From Bacillota bacterium (lineage in GTDB: Bacteria > Bacillota > Clostridia > Saccharofermentanales > Fastidiosipilaceae), in assembly GCA_030057555.1 (NCBI GenBank), contig JASGUU010000031.1, positions 1 to 60,811 of the forward strand: a DNA stretch of 60,811 nt. The letters are read 5' to 3'. Below the pieces are notes generated by a model that ran no database searches, was not told the DNA's origin, and saw nothing but the letters and a program-made list of their open reading frames with translations. The position numbers and the translations under genes are program-made. This document shows positions 1 to 9,399 of this stretch, piece after piece (the stretch's first letter is position 1; each line of letters starts with the position of its first letter).

Positions 1-47
1 TGCGTGATGAGCTCGCGCCACTCGGCGCGCGTGCGTTCTTGTTTCAT
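1..47 (-). CDS. 5' end of an unidentified gene, cut by the window edge
   Basis: A minus-strand ATG at 45-47 is preceded by an AGGAGG-type ribosome binding site (52-58) at good spacing. It opens a frame of 15 codons (MKQERTRAEWRELIT) that runs off the left edge. The residues, especially the WRELI stretch, resemble the beginning of IS66-family accessory proteins (TnpA/OrfA). Fifteen residues are too few to establish this. The strong RBS makes a real translation start likely; the identity is a guess. Confidence 0.4.
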   Translation of the reverse strand, partial: MKQERTRAEWRELIT

Positions 48-309
48 GGGTAACCTCCTGACGCTGTTTGCGTCAGACTACGGTTACCGGAAACCTATTT
101 CGAGATGCCGTTTTTTGAGCGCTTACATTTTCGGCTCACAAATGCAACTTATACACGGATGTCCGTGTACAAGTGAAAACTTTGCTCAGGACCCTTATAT
201 GCAGAAGACAGCCTGCTTCTCTTTCATCCTCCCGCAGCTCACCCTGTATATTTCCAGAATTTCGCCCTGATCCAGGCCGCCGCCAAAGGCGGTGGCGGTG
301 CCGGCGCCG
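48..309. other. Non-coding gap holding one hairpin repeat
   Basis: No convincing gene lies between the left-edge gene start and the alpha/beta hydrolase. An open frame on the plus strand here has no recognisable content. The interval holds a strong inverted repeat around 150-176: arms ACTTATACACGGA and TCCGTGTACAAGT, 12 of 13 pairing, loop TG. It is flanked by GCTCA/TGAGC motifs and resembles the palindromic elements near 17.35 kb and 51.95 kb (family 3). Confidence 0.5.
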
Positions 310-1254
310 CTAGTCGTGCTGCTGCATGAAATCCTTGAGTGCCTGATCGATTTCCTCACCATGTCCCCTCATCATGTGCCCGCCATCCGGAAATGTGACC
401 AGAGTGAGGTCAGGAAAACGGTGCCGGGCCTGGCGGACCTTCTCATAGCTCGCTACCGGATCGTCCTCCGCGTGCAGGATCAGGACCGGCACACGCAGTT
501 CCTCGATCGGATACTGCTCGAAATTCCGCTCCATATCCGGATTCGTCAGCCTCCCGTCCAGAATGACACCGGTCTTCCGTGCGGAAATGGGCTGGATGTC
601 CGCAGCCGTGGAGGCCGGCATGCCCATGAGCGCCGGCATGAGAGGGCTGATCAGGTACATGGCATAGTCGGAGAGCAAAGGTTCCGGCGGTGCCTGGTAT
701 TCGAGAAAAGACCGCGGTTTTTCGGCGACCGGCATCGCCGAGCAGAACAGAATCAGGGTCCTGACCCGCTCCGGATAATCCAGTGCAAAGCGAATCGCCG
801 GCGTCCCTCCGGCCGAGGTGGCCAGCACATGGGCACGGGCAATCGCCAGATGGCCCAGCAGCTCGGCAAAAGCCGAGGCCTGCTCTTCTGGCGTCCCCTC
901 GCCCTTCACGGCCGAGCCGGGGTAGCCAAAGCGCGACGGCGCGATCAGGCGATGGCGGTCGGCCAGATTCCGGACATTTTCACAGGCCTGATCGTAGCCG
1001 CCAAAAAGGCCATGTACAGACAAAATCACATCGCCGTCTCCCGCTTCAACATAGCTCATGGGGCCATAGGAAAGTGCCGCGGTTTTGACTTCAAAGGAGG
1101 CGAGTTTTTCCCTCGCCGCCTGCAGACCGACCAGACAGCGCAGGCCCTGAACCAGCAGATAGAGGCCCATGACGATGCTGCCAACCAGAACCACGCCCCT
1201 CACTCTCCACCTCCGCCTCTTCTCCGCTTTCCCGAAAACGCGTTCCCGCCTCAT
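310..1254 (-). CDS. Alpha/beta hydrolase, membrane-anchored
   Basis: This 314-residue protein begins with a basic stretch and one N-terminal membrane segment (about residues 20-43), followed by an alpha/beta hydrolase fold. The oxyanion-side HG motif is in SVHGLFGG (about 79-86). The nucleophile is Ser147 in an AxSxGG elbow. An acidic residue follows in HAEDDPVA and the catalytic His is in GGHMMRG near the C terminus. The ATG at 1254 was chosen because it overlaps the TetR stop as ATGA, with a GGGGTGG ribosome binding site just upstream. A longer frame starting at 1314 would sit inside the repressor gene. The pairing suggests the TetR protein controls this hydrolase. The substrate is unknown; family members include esterases, lipases and C-C hydrolases. 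Confidence 0.85.
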   Translation of the reverse strand: MRRERVFGKAEKRRRWRVRGVVLVGSIVMGLYLLVQGLRCLVGLQAAREKLASFEVKTAALSYGPMSYVEAGDGDVILSVHGLFGGYDQACENVRNLADRHRLIAPSRFGYPGSAVKGEGTPEEQASAFAELLGHLAIARAHVLATSAGGTPAIRFALDYPERVRTLILFCSAMPVAEKPRSFLEYQAPPEPLLSDYAMYLISPLMPALMGMPASTAADIQPISARKTGVILDGRLTNPDMERNFEQYPIEELRVPVLILHAEDDPVASYEKVRQARHRFPDLTLVTFPDGGHMMRGHGEEIDQALKDFMQQHD

Positions 1255-1856
1255 GTATCCACCCCTGCAGCCGGCGAAATGCCCAGTATTTCCGTCATCA
1301 GCGCGAAAAAGCACTCCCGCCTGGCAGCGTCGTCCAGATCAAAGCCCAGCAGCTCAGGACAGGTCCGGAGATTTAAAAAGGCAGACTGTATGCCGGCCAG
1401 CAGCAGGAAGGCCCTGACCCTTCTGTATTCTTCCGCCTCCCCGGCCGGCAGTGCCCTGCAGATGGCTCTGTAGCTGATGGAGGAATTGCTCTCCGGACCG
1501 GGGCTGGATAAATCGGAAAGCATGGAGATGCGGGAGATTTCCGGATGTGCCAGCAAAAATTCAAAGACGCGCAGAATGAACGCCGTCATCTCCCTCCCCC
1601 GCTGCCTGGGCGCGGCGCCCTCGGCCGCCCGGTCCTCGCCAAAAGCCGACATGACCTGTGAAATGATGCGCTCGACACAGATCTCGATCAGTTCCTTTTT
1701 TGAGCCGAAATGATAGTTGACCAGTCCGACGGAAACCCCCGCGCGCTGGGCGATCTCCCTGATCGTGATCTTCTCCACGAGACCTTCTGATCTCCGGATC
1801 AGCGAGGTGGTCGCCGTGATGATGACTTCTCTGATATCCGAATGCGTCTCTTTCAT
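1251..1856 (-). CDS. TetR/AcrR-family transcriptional repressor
   Basis: A 201-residue protein with an N-terminal helix-turn-helix: ITIREIAQRAGVSVGLVNYHF (about residues 31-51) followed by SKKELIE, the classic TetR N-terminal domain. The remainder is a helical ligand-binding region with no clear ligand clue. The start has GGAG upstream. The gene overlaps the downstream hydrolase by four bases, so the two are translationally coupled. Two 15-bp palindromes sharing TGAAC-N3-GTTCA lie in its promoter (1872-1886 and 1897-1911), one exactly between the -35 and -10 boxes, which points to autorepression. The regulated function is probably the coupled hydrolase. Confidence 0.9.
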   Translation of the reverse strand: MKETHSDIREVIITATTSLIRRSEGLVEKITIREIAQRAGVSVGLVNYHFGSKKELIEICVERIISQVMSAFGEDRAAEGAAPRQRGREMTAFILRVFEFLLAHPEISRISMLSDLSSPGPESNSSISYRAICRALPAGEAEEYRRVRAFLLLAGIQSAFLNLRTCPELLGFDLDDAARRECFFALMTEILGISPAAGVDT

Positions 1857-1871
1857 ATGTCAGCTCCGCCT

Positions 1872-1911
1872 TTGAACATTGTTCAACTTCATTTAACTGA
1901 ACGCTGTTCAG
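1872..1911. promoter_or_regulatory. Two palindromic operators, probable TetR binding sites
   Basis: TTGAACATTGTTCAA (1872-1886) and, on the plus strand, CTGAACGCTGTTCAG (1897-1911) are both perfect-arm palindromes sharing TGAAC-N3-GTTCA. Their centres are 25 bp apart. One occupies the promoter spacer and the other covers the expected transcription start. Their position directly in front of a tetR gene supports an operator role; the ligand is unknown. Confidence 0.7.
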
Positions 1912-1919
1912 TCTGTCAA
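1891..1919 (-). promoter_or_regulatory. Promoter of the TetR-hydrolase operon
   Basis: Minus-strand -35 TTGACA (1914-1919), 17-bp spacer and -10 TTAAAT (1891-1896). The spacer is almost entirely filled by the palindrome CTGAACAGCGTTCAG. Confidence 0.75.
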
Positions 1920-1996
1920 GTCACCGCTGTTTTCACACCGGGTCCATGCACAGGTCCATGGCTTTGCCTCATTTGAGCAATTGGCCCGGTGCCCTT

Positions 1997-2005
1997 TGCT
2001 ATAAT
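1997..2005 (+). promoter_or_regulatory. Extended -10 promoter element for the class A PBP gene
   Basis: TGCTATAAT is a perfect extended -10 (TGN followed by TATAAT at 2000-2005). The best -35-like match (TTGAGC, 1973-1978) is too far away, so the extended -10 probably drives recognition. The element rules out an upstream GTG at 1989 as the start codon. Confidence 0.6.
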
Positions 2006-2057
2006 TGCCTGCATCACAGCAGGCTCAAAGGCGCGGGCAGTCGGAGGCGACAGAACG

Positions 2058-4964
2058 TTGAAGCACGACCATGAGGCACATGAGGCGGAGGAGCGGCAGG
2101 ATCAGGAACCTGCCGTTCGCCCTGCACCGCCGCCGGTCGAGACCGACAGTTCCTCCCCCGACCCGGGGCTGCCCAACCGGCCCGAAATCCAGCGCGTCAG
2201 CGCGGAGCCTGTTGCCAGGCCTGAAATCCGGCGCGTCAACCCGGAGCCCGGAGCAGAGCCTGAGATCCGCCGCGTACCGGCATCTCCGCCTCCTGCTGAG
2301 ACGCCGGCTCCGGAACCGCACCCGACGGTGAAAGCGGCGACGAAGGCAGAGCCGGAGCAGCCGGCAGCCACGCAGACAGGCACGGCCGACGAAACAGCGT
2401 CGGAAGCCACGCGCCGGGCGGTGAAGCTGCCCCTGCCGAAGGTGCCGCCCACAGTGCCGGCAGGACCACCGGCAGCGCCGCACAGCGCCGTGCACGGCTC
2501 CGACAACGAAATCGAGCAGATCTCCGCGGAAGCGGCGGAGGCCAGGATGCCCCAGCAGGCACCGAAGCTGCGGCGTATCGGTGCATCCACCCGGCGCGGG
2601 GATGTCACCGAGGAAGTCAGCTATGTGGAGGCTTCCCACCTCAGCTCCCGCGAGCGCGAGCGCCTCATTCTCGACCAGGCGCTGCGCGGCCTCAGCCCGG
2701 CACAGCAGCGGCGCTACCGGAAGGATATGCGGAGGCTGCGGCGGACTTTGCGCAGACACACCACCGGAAAACCCACCCGCCCGGCCAGCATGCAGAGCGT
2801 GCCGGAGGTGATCGGCCGCGGTTTCTCCCGTTTCATAAAGGTCATCGTCGTGATCGTGATGCTCGCCATCGTCCTGGTTTCGGGCGTGGGCGGCGGCATG
2901 CTGCTGGGCTACATCTCGACCACCGAGCCGCTCAATCCGGCCCTGCTGACGAGCGGGAGCCAGACGAGCCGCGTCTATGACAAAAACGGCGAGCTGATCT
3001 CCATCTCGACCGGCGCCCGGAACATCGACCGCGAGATCGTGGAGTTTTCGACGATCAAGGACGGCTATCTCGACGAGGCATTCAAGGCGATTGAAGATGA
3101 GCGCTTCGACACCAATATTGGCATCGATCCGCGGCGCATCGCGAGTGCCGTGGTTTCCGCCATCATGCACGGAGGCACGCCGCAGCACGGCGGCTCGACG
3201 ATCACCCAGCAGACGGTGAAGCTGCTGACCGGCGAGGACGAGATCTCGGCGCAGAGGAAGGTGCAGGAGTGGTACAAGGCCATCCTGCTCAAGCGCGACC
3301 TGACGAACGACGAGATCATGGAGATCTACCTCAACTCCGTGCCGATGGCGAACTCCTACGTGGGGGTGCAGTCGGCCTCGCGGGCGTACTTCGAGAAGGA
3401 TGCGGCCGACCTGACGCTGGGCGAGGCAGCCTTCCTCGCCGGCATTCCGAAGGCACCCTCGGTCTACAATCCGCGCACGGAACTCGGCATGCGAAACGCC
3501 CTGCGCCGCCAGCGCATCGTGCTGGCAAAGATGCTGGACCTCAACTTCATCACTCAGGCCCAGTACGACGAAGCCCTGAACAGCGAACTCGTGGTGCAGC
3601 GCGAGCCGCCGCCCCTGAGCGGGACGAGCATCAACTCCTACTTCGTCGAATATGTCTACAAACAGACGGTCGAGGACCTCATCGAGCGCCGCGGCTACAC
3701 GCGCGAGGCCGCCCGCAGCCTGATCCACAGCGGCGGCGTGCGCATCTACACCACCTTCGACCCGAGGGTCCAGGCCCTGGTCGACGCCACGTTCAACAAG
3801 GAGGAGCTCTTCGCCGCCGAGCCCGGGCGCTACGCCGGCCTGCCCGACCTGCCGCAGGCGGGGATGGCGATCATCGACAATCAGACCGGCGCCATCGTCG
3901 CCATGGGCGGCGGCCGCGGGACGAAAGACGCGAATCTGGTGCTCAACCGCGCCGTCGACATCGAACGCCAGCCGGGTTCGGCGATCAAACCGCTCAACGT
4001 CTACGCCCCCGCCATCGAGATGGGCATGGTGACCGGGGCGACGATGATCCTCGACGAGATGGTCTTCATGGATCCGCAGCGCCCGGACGTACCCTACCCG
4101 AAGAACGCCTATTACCCTGAATACCGCGGCTGGATGACCATACGCAACGCCATCAAGATCTCGAACAACGTGCCGTCGGCGAAAGTCATGGAGATGGTCG
4201 GCCTCGACAACTCGCGCTACTACCTCAACAAGGTCGGCATCAACCGCCTCGAGGACGGGGCGCAGCTCGCGATGGCGGTCGGCGGCTTCGAGCAGGGCAT
4301 GAATCCGCTCGAGATGGCGTCGGCCTTTGCCACCTTCCCGAACGGCGGCCTCTACATTCCCTACTACTGCTACACGAAGGTCCTCGACTCGAACAACACC
4401 GTCATCCTCGAGAACCGCCCCAGCTACGAACTGGTCTACAGCCCCGAGACGGCCTACATGATGTCGCGCATCCTGGAGGAGGTCATGCTGCCCGGCTACG
4501 GCGAGGCCTTCTGGTACGGCGGCTCGGCCGAGGGCCACGGCATGATGGTGAACAGCGCCGGCGAAACCATCCGCACCGCCGGGAAGACCGGAACCACCGA
4601 CAACGACTATGACAAGTGGTTCTGCTGCTTCACGCCCTACTACACCGCGGCCGTCTGGTACGGCTTCGATGTTCTCAGGACTATTCAGGGTCCCGACAAC
4701 GAGGGCGCCAAGCGCATCCTCTTCGACGTCTTCGACCCCCTGCACGCTGATCTCGCGGCGGTCGACTGGACCGTCCCCTCGAACATCGTCGAGCGCCAGA
4801 TCGACATGCGCACGGGCCTCCTCGCCTCCCCCGAGCTCCAGGCCAGCTGGCCGCAGCGCGTCTACACCGAGTACTTTGTGCGCGGCTCACCGCTGATCCC
4901 CACCCAGTATGAGTCCGTCCCCACCGAACCGCCCGCCCAGGATGCCGCGGATGTTCAGAACTAG
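2058..4964 (+). CDS. ponA: Class A penicillin-binding protein (PBP1A family)
   Basis: This bifunctional peptidoglycan glycosyltransferase/transpeptidase builds and cross-links the cell wall at the outer membrane face. The start is taken as TTG 2058 because GGAGG lies at 2043-2047 and an upstream GTG (1989) lies in front of the -10 box. The product is about 968 residues. A long proline/acid-rich cytoplasmic tail (about 1-190) contains three tandem repeats of the form PEI(Q/R)RV. A single membrane segment follows near 257-285. The GT51 domain carries the catalytic Glu region EDERFDTN near 345 and GGSTITQQ. The transpeptidase domain has SAIK (Ser near 640), SNN and KTGTT (near 842). trpS follows after 39 bases, possibly in the same transcript. 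Confidence 0.93.
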   Translation: MKHDHEAHEAEERQDQEPAVRPAPPPVETDSSSPDPGLPNRPEIQRVSAEPVARPEIRRVNPEPGAEPEIRRVPASPPPAETPAPEPHPTVKAATKAEPEQPAATQTGTADETASEATRRAVKLPLPKVPPTVPAGPPAAPHSAVHGSDNEIEQISAEAAEARMPQQAPKLRRIGASTRRGDVTEEVSYVEASHLSSRERERLILDQALRGLSPAQQRRYRKDMRRLRRTLRRHTTGKPTRPASMQSVPEVIGRGFSRFIKVIVVIVMLAIVLVSGVGGGMLLGYISTTEPLNPALLTSGSQTSRVYDKNGELISISTGARNIDREIVEFSTIKDGYLDEAFKAIEDERFDTNIGIDPRRIASAVVSAIMHGGTPQHGGSTITQQTVKLLTGEDEISAQRKVQEWYKAILLKRDLTNDEIMEIYLNSVPMANSYVGVQSASRAYFEKDAADLTLGEAAFLAGIPKAPSVYNPRTELGMRNALRRQRIVLAKMLDLNFITQAQYDEALNSELVVQREPPPLSGTSINSYFVEYVYKQTVEDLIERRGYTREAARSLIHSGGVRIYTTFDPRVQALVDATFNKEELFAAEPGRYAGLPDLPQAGMAIIDNQTGAIVAMGGGRGTKDANLVLNRAVDIERQPGSAIKPLNVYAPAIEMGMVTGATMILDEMVFMDPQRPDVPYPKNAYYPEYRGWMTIRNAIKISNNVPSAKVMEMVGLDNSRYYLNKVGINRLEDGAQLAMAVGGFEQGMNPLEMASAFATFPNGGLYIPYYCYTKVLDSNNTVILENRPSYELVYSPETAYMMSRILEEVMLPGYGEAFWYGGSAEGHGMMVNSAGETIRTAGKTGTTDNDYDKWFCCFTPYYTAAVWYGFDVLRTIQGPDNEGAKRILFDVFDPLHADLAAVDWTVPSNIVERQIDMRTGLLASPELQASWPQRVYTEYFVRGSPLIPTQYESVPTEPPAQDAADVQN

Positions 4965-6068
<1,104 letters not shown>

Positions 6069-6122
6069 GCTTTCCGGCGGCCGGCTGCCGCGGTCATCTG
6101 CCACTGGTTTGCACAAATCAGG

Positions 6123-6158
6123 AACGGGGCCGTCTCCCCTGAGACAGCCCCGTTTCTC
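6123..6158. terminator. Bidirectional intrinsic terminator between trpS and the channel gene
   Basis: A long stem lies between two convergent genes: arms AACGGGGC + GTCTC and GAGAC + GCCCCGTT, one mismatch between the two blocks, loop CCCT, 6123-6154. It is followed by TTCTCTGT on the plus strand and preceded by a short A run that would act as the T run on the minus strand. Confidence 0.8.
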
Positions 6159-6195
6159 TGTGTGGCGAAAGCCTGATGCGTCAGGCGGAATCGCT

Positions 6196-7419
6196 CTAGT
6201 CTTCGGACTCCTTCTCCTCGATCTCGACTTCGGCGATCTTGGCGTCGAGCTGCTCGAGCTTGCGGCTGGCGAAATCACGGCCGCCGAGGCCGAAGGCAAG
6301 GGCGAAGGCCAGTGCGGCACCGGCGATGACGAAGAGGAAACCGTAGTTGACGATGACCGATGCGACCCTCAGCTGGTTCAGAACCATGAAGGAGGCCAGC
6401 AGCATGATGGCAGCGCGGGTCAGCAGACCCAGCGTGGCGCCCTGCTTGATGTTCTCACGCAGCAGGCGGTCGAGCCAGCCGGCGAGAAGCCAGGCGACAA
6501 CCAGGATCAGGACGGCGCCCAGGACGTTCGGCAGGTAGGCGATGATGCCGGCGCCGATGGTGGTGAGCACTTCGAGCTGCAGGGTGCCGAGAGCCTCGAC
6601 GACGAAGAAGAGCAGGATCAGGACGTTGACGACGATGCCGAGGACGCGCGTCAGCGAGAAGCTGCGGCCGGCCACGTTCGTATCACCGAAGACGCGGCTT
6701 ACGAATGCATCTGCGCCGACACTGCGGAGGACCTGGGTCAGCAGCTTCGTGGCCAGCCTGGCGATGAAGGCACCGATGGCGATGATGACCACGGCCGTGA
6801 TGATGCGCGGGATGTATTCGAAGACGGTATTGAGCATCGCGATCGCAGGCTGCGAAATGGCCGTAACATGGAGAACCTCCAGGGACGCGATGATGATCGG
6901 AATCAGGACAACGGCGTAGACGACATAGCCCAGAACCGTCGACAGCGAGGTCGACTCGGAGGGGGCGACGCCGGCTTTCTGCTGCAGCTTGTCAACACCC
7001 AGGCGGTTCAGCAGCGGGGTCACGAGATCACGGATGATGCGCGCGACAAAGAGGCCGATATAGAGAATCAGGGCAGCCGCTACGAGGTTCGGCAGGAACG
7101 CGACGAAGCTGTTCACGATGCCGGAAATGGGCTCGGCCACCCCGGTCAGGCCGAGACGGGCGAAGACCATCGGCAGGAAGAGCACGAAGATGATGATGAA
7201 GGCCAGCTGACCGAGATATTCGGTCGTGTTGGCGGCTTTCTCACCGGCTACACCCAGACGATTGACCTTCTCGTCCAGTTTGGTCGCCCGCAGGATCTTG
7301 ACCACCAGAAACTTCACCAGCGTAGCGAGCAGCCACGCGGCGACCAGGATCAGAACAGCGGCCAGCAGACCCGGCAGCCAGTCCAGTATCCCTCTCCCCA
7401 GATTACGAAACCATTCCAT
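6196..7419 (-). CDS. Multi-TM protein with conserved TM-helix repeats (mechanosensitive channel type)
   Basis: A 407-residue integral membrane protein built from four copies of a helix-pair repeat. Typical lines are GLLAAVLILVAAWLLATLVKFLV near the N terminus, LVAAALILYIGLFVARIIRDLV, IITAVVIIAIGAFIARLATKLL and VLGAVLILVVAWLLAGWLDRLL. These match the conserved TM helix family (PF05552) related to small-conductance mechanosensitive channels (CmpX-like). The C terminus has FGLGGRDFASRKLEQLDAKI, where the glycine-rich segment resembles the MscS pore helix end, followed by an acidic tail. The start has AAGGAA upstream. It probably acts in osmotic or membrane-stress adaptation; the conducted solute is not known. 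Confidence 0.8.
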   Translation of the reverse strand: MEWFRNLGRGILDWLPGLLAAVLILVAAWLLATLVKFLVVKILRATKLDEKVNRLGVAGEKAANTTEYLGQLAFIIIFVLFLPMVFARLGLTGVAEPISGIVNSFVAFLPNLVAAALILYIGLFVARIIRDLVTPLLNRLGVDKLQQKAGVAPSESTSLSTVLGYVVYAVVLIPIIIASLEVLHVTAISQPAIAMLNTVFEYIPRIITAVVIIAIGAFIARLATKLLTQVLRSVGADAFVSRVFGDTNVAGRSFSLTRVLGIVVNVLILLFFVVEALGTLQLEVLTTIGAGIIAYLPNVLGAVLILVVAWLLAGWLDRLLRENIKQGATLGLLTRAAIMLLASFMVLNQLRVASVIVNYGFLFVIAGAALAFALAFGLGGRDFASRKLEQLDAKIAEVEIEEKESED

Positions 7420-7898
7420 AAGATTGATTCCTTCCTTTCATGTCCGGCGCCATGGGCAGGCAATACCTCGCGCCTGAGGCTGTGCGCCGGCAGTTGATAT
7501 GTGTTCTTCTCATTTTAAACGCTTCGCGCGCCAGAAACAAATCAGAGACGAGAGTTGTCTGGCTATTTCGATAAAACAGCAGCCACAACTGGTATTTCAT
7601 GGCGGATTTCTCCTGAACGCTGATGGCATCCCTTCCACCATGCCTGTGGTACACCTGCTCTCCGGATCCGGACTGTCAGCAGCCCTTTCCGGGCGCATAC
7701 TTTCATGTCAGGTGTCAATACATTGTGGCATGCCGGACACGTCTGAGAGCGCTGATTTCACTCTCCCGGAATGCGCTTGTACAGAATTTCAAGGTTTCGC
7801 AGCTTCTACGCGCGGAAGGTTGAAACATGGCACAGGCTCGGAGCCGCACAAACAGCCCTGAACCCGTTTCTGTTTTCGCGGATTAAGCGGCGGGTCTG
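7420..7898. other. Non-coding gap with one solo hairpin repeat
   Basis: No recognisable gene. A minus-strand frame of 65 codons (7403-7600) has an AGGAGA ribosome binding site but overlaps the channel gene start and resembles nothing. A degenerate copy of the 46.8-kb repeat family sits at 7786-7834. Confidence 0.5.
7786..7834 (+). repeat. Solo degenerate copy of the 71-bp hairpin repeat family (family 2)
   Basis: It reads TTTCAAGGTTTCGCAG, then a variable centre, then GCGGAAGGTTGAA and GCACA. This follows the order of the tandem unit at 46.8-47.3 kb, with a partly broken stem. Confidence 0.6.
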
Positions 7899-8795
7899 CT
7901 ATATGATCTCGTCAACGGACAGCAGATGCGACGGCACGTCGAGCTGGCCGTCAAAAACCGTGCCCACCGTCTCGCCCTCGAGTATCGCTGCGAGATCGCC
8001 CGGCCTCCGCCCGTGCATGATCACCGTGTCGATGCCGCTGTTCGCCGCGATGCGCGCGGCCAGGAGCTTCGTCACCATGCCCCCGGTGCCCTGCGCCGAA
8101 GTCGTACCGCCGGCAATCGAGACGAGCTCCGGATCCGCCGGGTTGGCATAGGGGATGAGCTTCGCCACGACCTCGCTCACGATGTTCGGGTCGCGGTCAT
8201 GCAGACCTTCGATGTCGGAGAGGATGACGAGGGCATCGGCACCGACGCAGGCGGCTACCTGGGCCGAAAGCGTATCGTTGTCGCCGAAGCTCGCCAGATG
8301 CGCGACCTCATTCGTGGAGACGGTATCGTTCTCGTTGACAATCGGCAGCACGCCCTTTTCGATCAGGGCCTCGAAGGTGTTGCGGATGTTCTCGAGGCTG
8401 CGCGCATTCTCGAGATCGCCGCGCGTCAGCAGGATCTGTCCCGTGATCAGGCCGTACTCCGCCAGAATGCGCGAATAGACGTTGATCAGCTCGGCCTGTC
8501 CGATGGCCGCCTCCGCCTGCTTCTCGCGGATGCTGCGCGGCCGTTCAGTCACGCGCAGACGGTTCATCCCCACCGCCACGGCGCCGGAGGTCACCAGAAT
8601 CATCTCGCGCCCCTGATTCATCTGGTTCGCGAGCGAGCGGCAGAGCCGCTCCAGATTGCCGAGGTCCAGAGCCCGGTTCGGGTAGGTGATGGTGCTGCTG
8701 CCGACCTTGACAACAACGCGATGCGCCGCGGCGAGGCGCTGGCGCGCTTCCTGATGAGCGGTCGAAACGCTCGGGTTCTCCAAAAAATCACACAT
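7899..8795 (-). CDS. proB: Glutamate 5-kinase, short form without PUA domain
   Basis: ProB phosphorylates glutamate to gamma-glutamyl phosphate, the first step of proline synthesis. The 298-residue product starts at MCDFLENPS. It shows VVVKVGSSTI (phosphate loop), ILVTSGAVAVGMNRL, the substrate-binding IVNENDTVS, FGDNDTLSAQVA, and the GGMVTKLLAARIAANSG kinase signature. It ends shortly after the amino-acid kinase fold, so the C-terminal PUA domain of the E. coli enzyme is absent. proA is not adjacent. The longer open frame upstream would overlap the divergent dCMP deaminase promoter, so ATG 8795 is preferred, although its ribosome binding site is weak. Confidence 0.93.
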   Translation of the reverse strand: MCDFLENPSVSTAHQEARQRLAAAHRVVVKVGSSTITYPNRALDLGNLERLCRSLANQMNQGREMILVTSGAVAVGMNRLRVTERPRSIREKQAEAAIGQAELINVYSRILAEYGLITGQILLTRGDLENARSLENIRNTFEALIEKGVLPIVNENDTVSTNEVAHLASFGDNDTLSAQVAACVGADALVILSDIEGLHDRDPNIVSEVVAKLIPYANPADPELVSIAGGTTSAQGTGGMVTKLLAARIAANSGIDTVIMHGRRPGDLAAILEGETVGTVFDGQLDVPSHLLSVDEII

Positions 8796-8868
8796 GCCGC
8801 GAGCGTAGCACAATCGCCGCCTGTAGGCTAGAATGCGAACGAGATGCCGCGACGGAGGACGGGACCGG

Positions 8869-9399
8869 ATGGCCAAACGAAACGACTACATCGACTGGGA
8901 CGAGTACTTCATGGGTGTGGCCCTGCTCGCCGCCATGCGCTCGAAGGATCCGAACACCCAGGTCGGGGCCTGCATCGTGAACCGCGATCGCCGCATTCTC
9001 TCGACCGGCTACAACGGCCTGCCCCGCGGCCTCTCCGACGACGACTTCCCCTGGAGCCGCGACGGCGCCTGGCTGGACACCAAATATCCCTTTGTCTGTC
9101 ACGCCGAGCTCAACGCCATCCTCAACAATCCCGGCACCAGCCTCGCGGGGGCGACCATCTATACCGCCCTCTTCCCCTGCAACGAATGCGCGAAGGCCAT
9201 CATCCAGGCCGGACTCGCCGAGGTGGTCTATCTCTCCGATAAATACGCCGATACCGACATCACCCGCGCCTCGCGCCGCATGCTCGAGACCGCGGGCGTC
9301 TGCCTGCGCCGCCTGATCCCGAAGATCCGCGAACTGCGGCTCGACTTCACGACCGTTGATCTCGCCGGAGACGTCGGCGAGGCCGATCCCACAAACTGA
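8869..9399 (+). CDS. dCMP deaminase family protein (ComEB-like)
   Basis: This zinc hydrolase is predicted to convert dCMP to dUMP for thymidylate synthesis. The 176-residue product contains DPNTQVGACIV, the zinc and proton-relay motif CHAELNAIL (HAE) and the second zinc motif PCNECAKAI, which together define the cytidine/deoxycytidylate deaminase fold. The start ATG 8869 has GGAGG at 8854-8858. An earlier ATG at 8833 overlaps a TAGAAT -10-like box (8829-8834) and is rejected. The stop overlaps the next gene's ATG by one base (TGATG), so the two are coupled. Confidence 0.92.
   Translation: MAKRNDYIDWDEYFMGVALLAAMRSKDPNTQVGACIVNRDRRILSTGYNGLPRGLSDDDFPWSRDGAWLDTKYPFVCHAELNAILNNPGTSLAGATIYTALFPCNECAKAIIQAGLAEVVYLSDKYADTDITRASRRMLETAGVCLRRLIPKIRELRLDFTTVDLAGDVGEADPTN

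Noticed and set aside
1-47. Confident IS66 element at the left edge
   Set aside because: Only 15 residues are visible, too few for a firm assignment.
7403-7600. A 65-codon minus-strand gene before the channel gene
   Set aside because: It has an AGGAGA site, but it overlaps the channel gene's start in another frame and matches no family.
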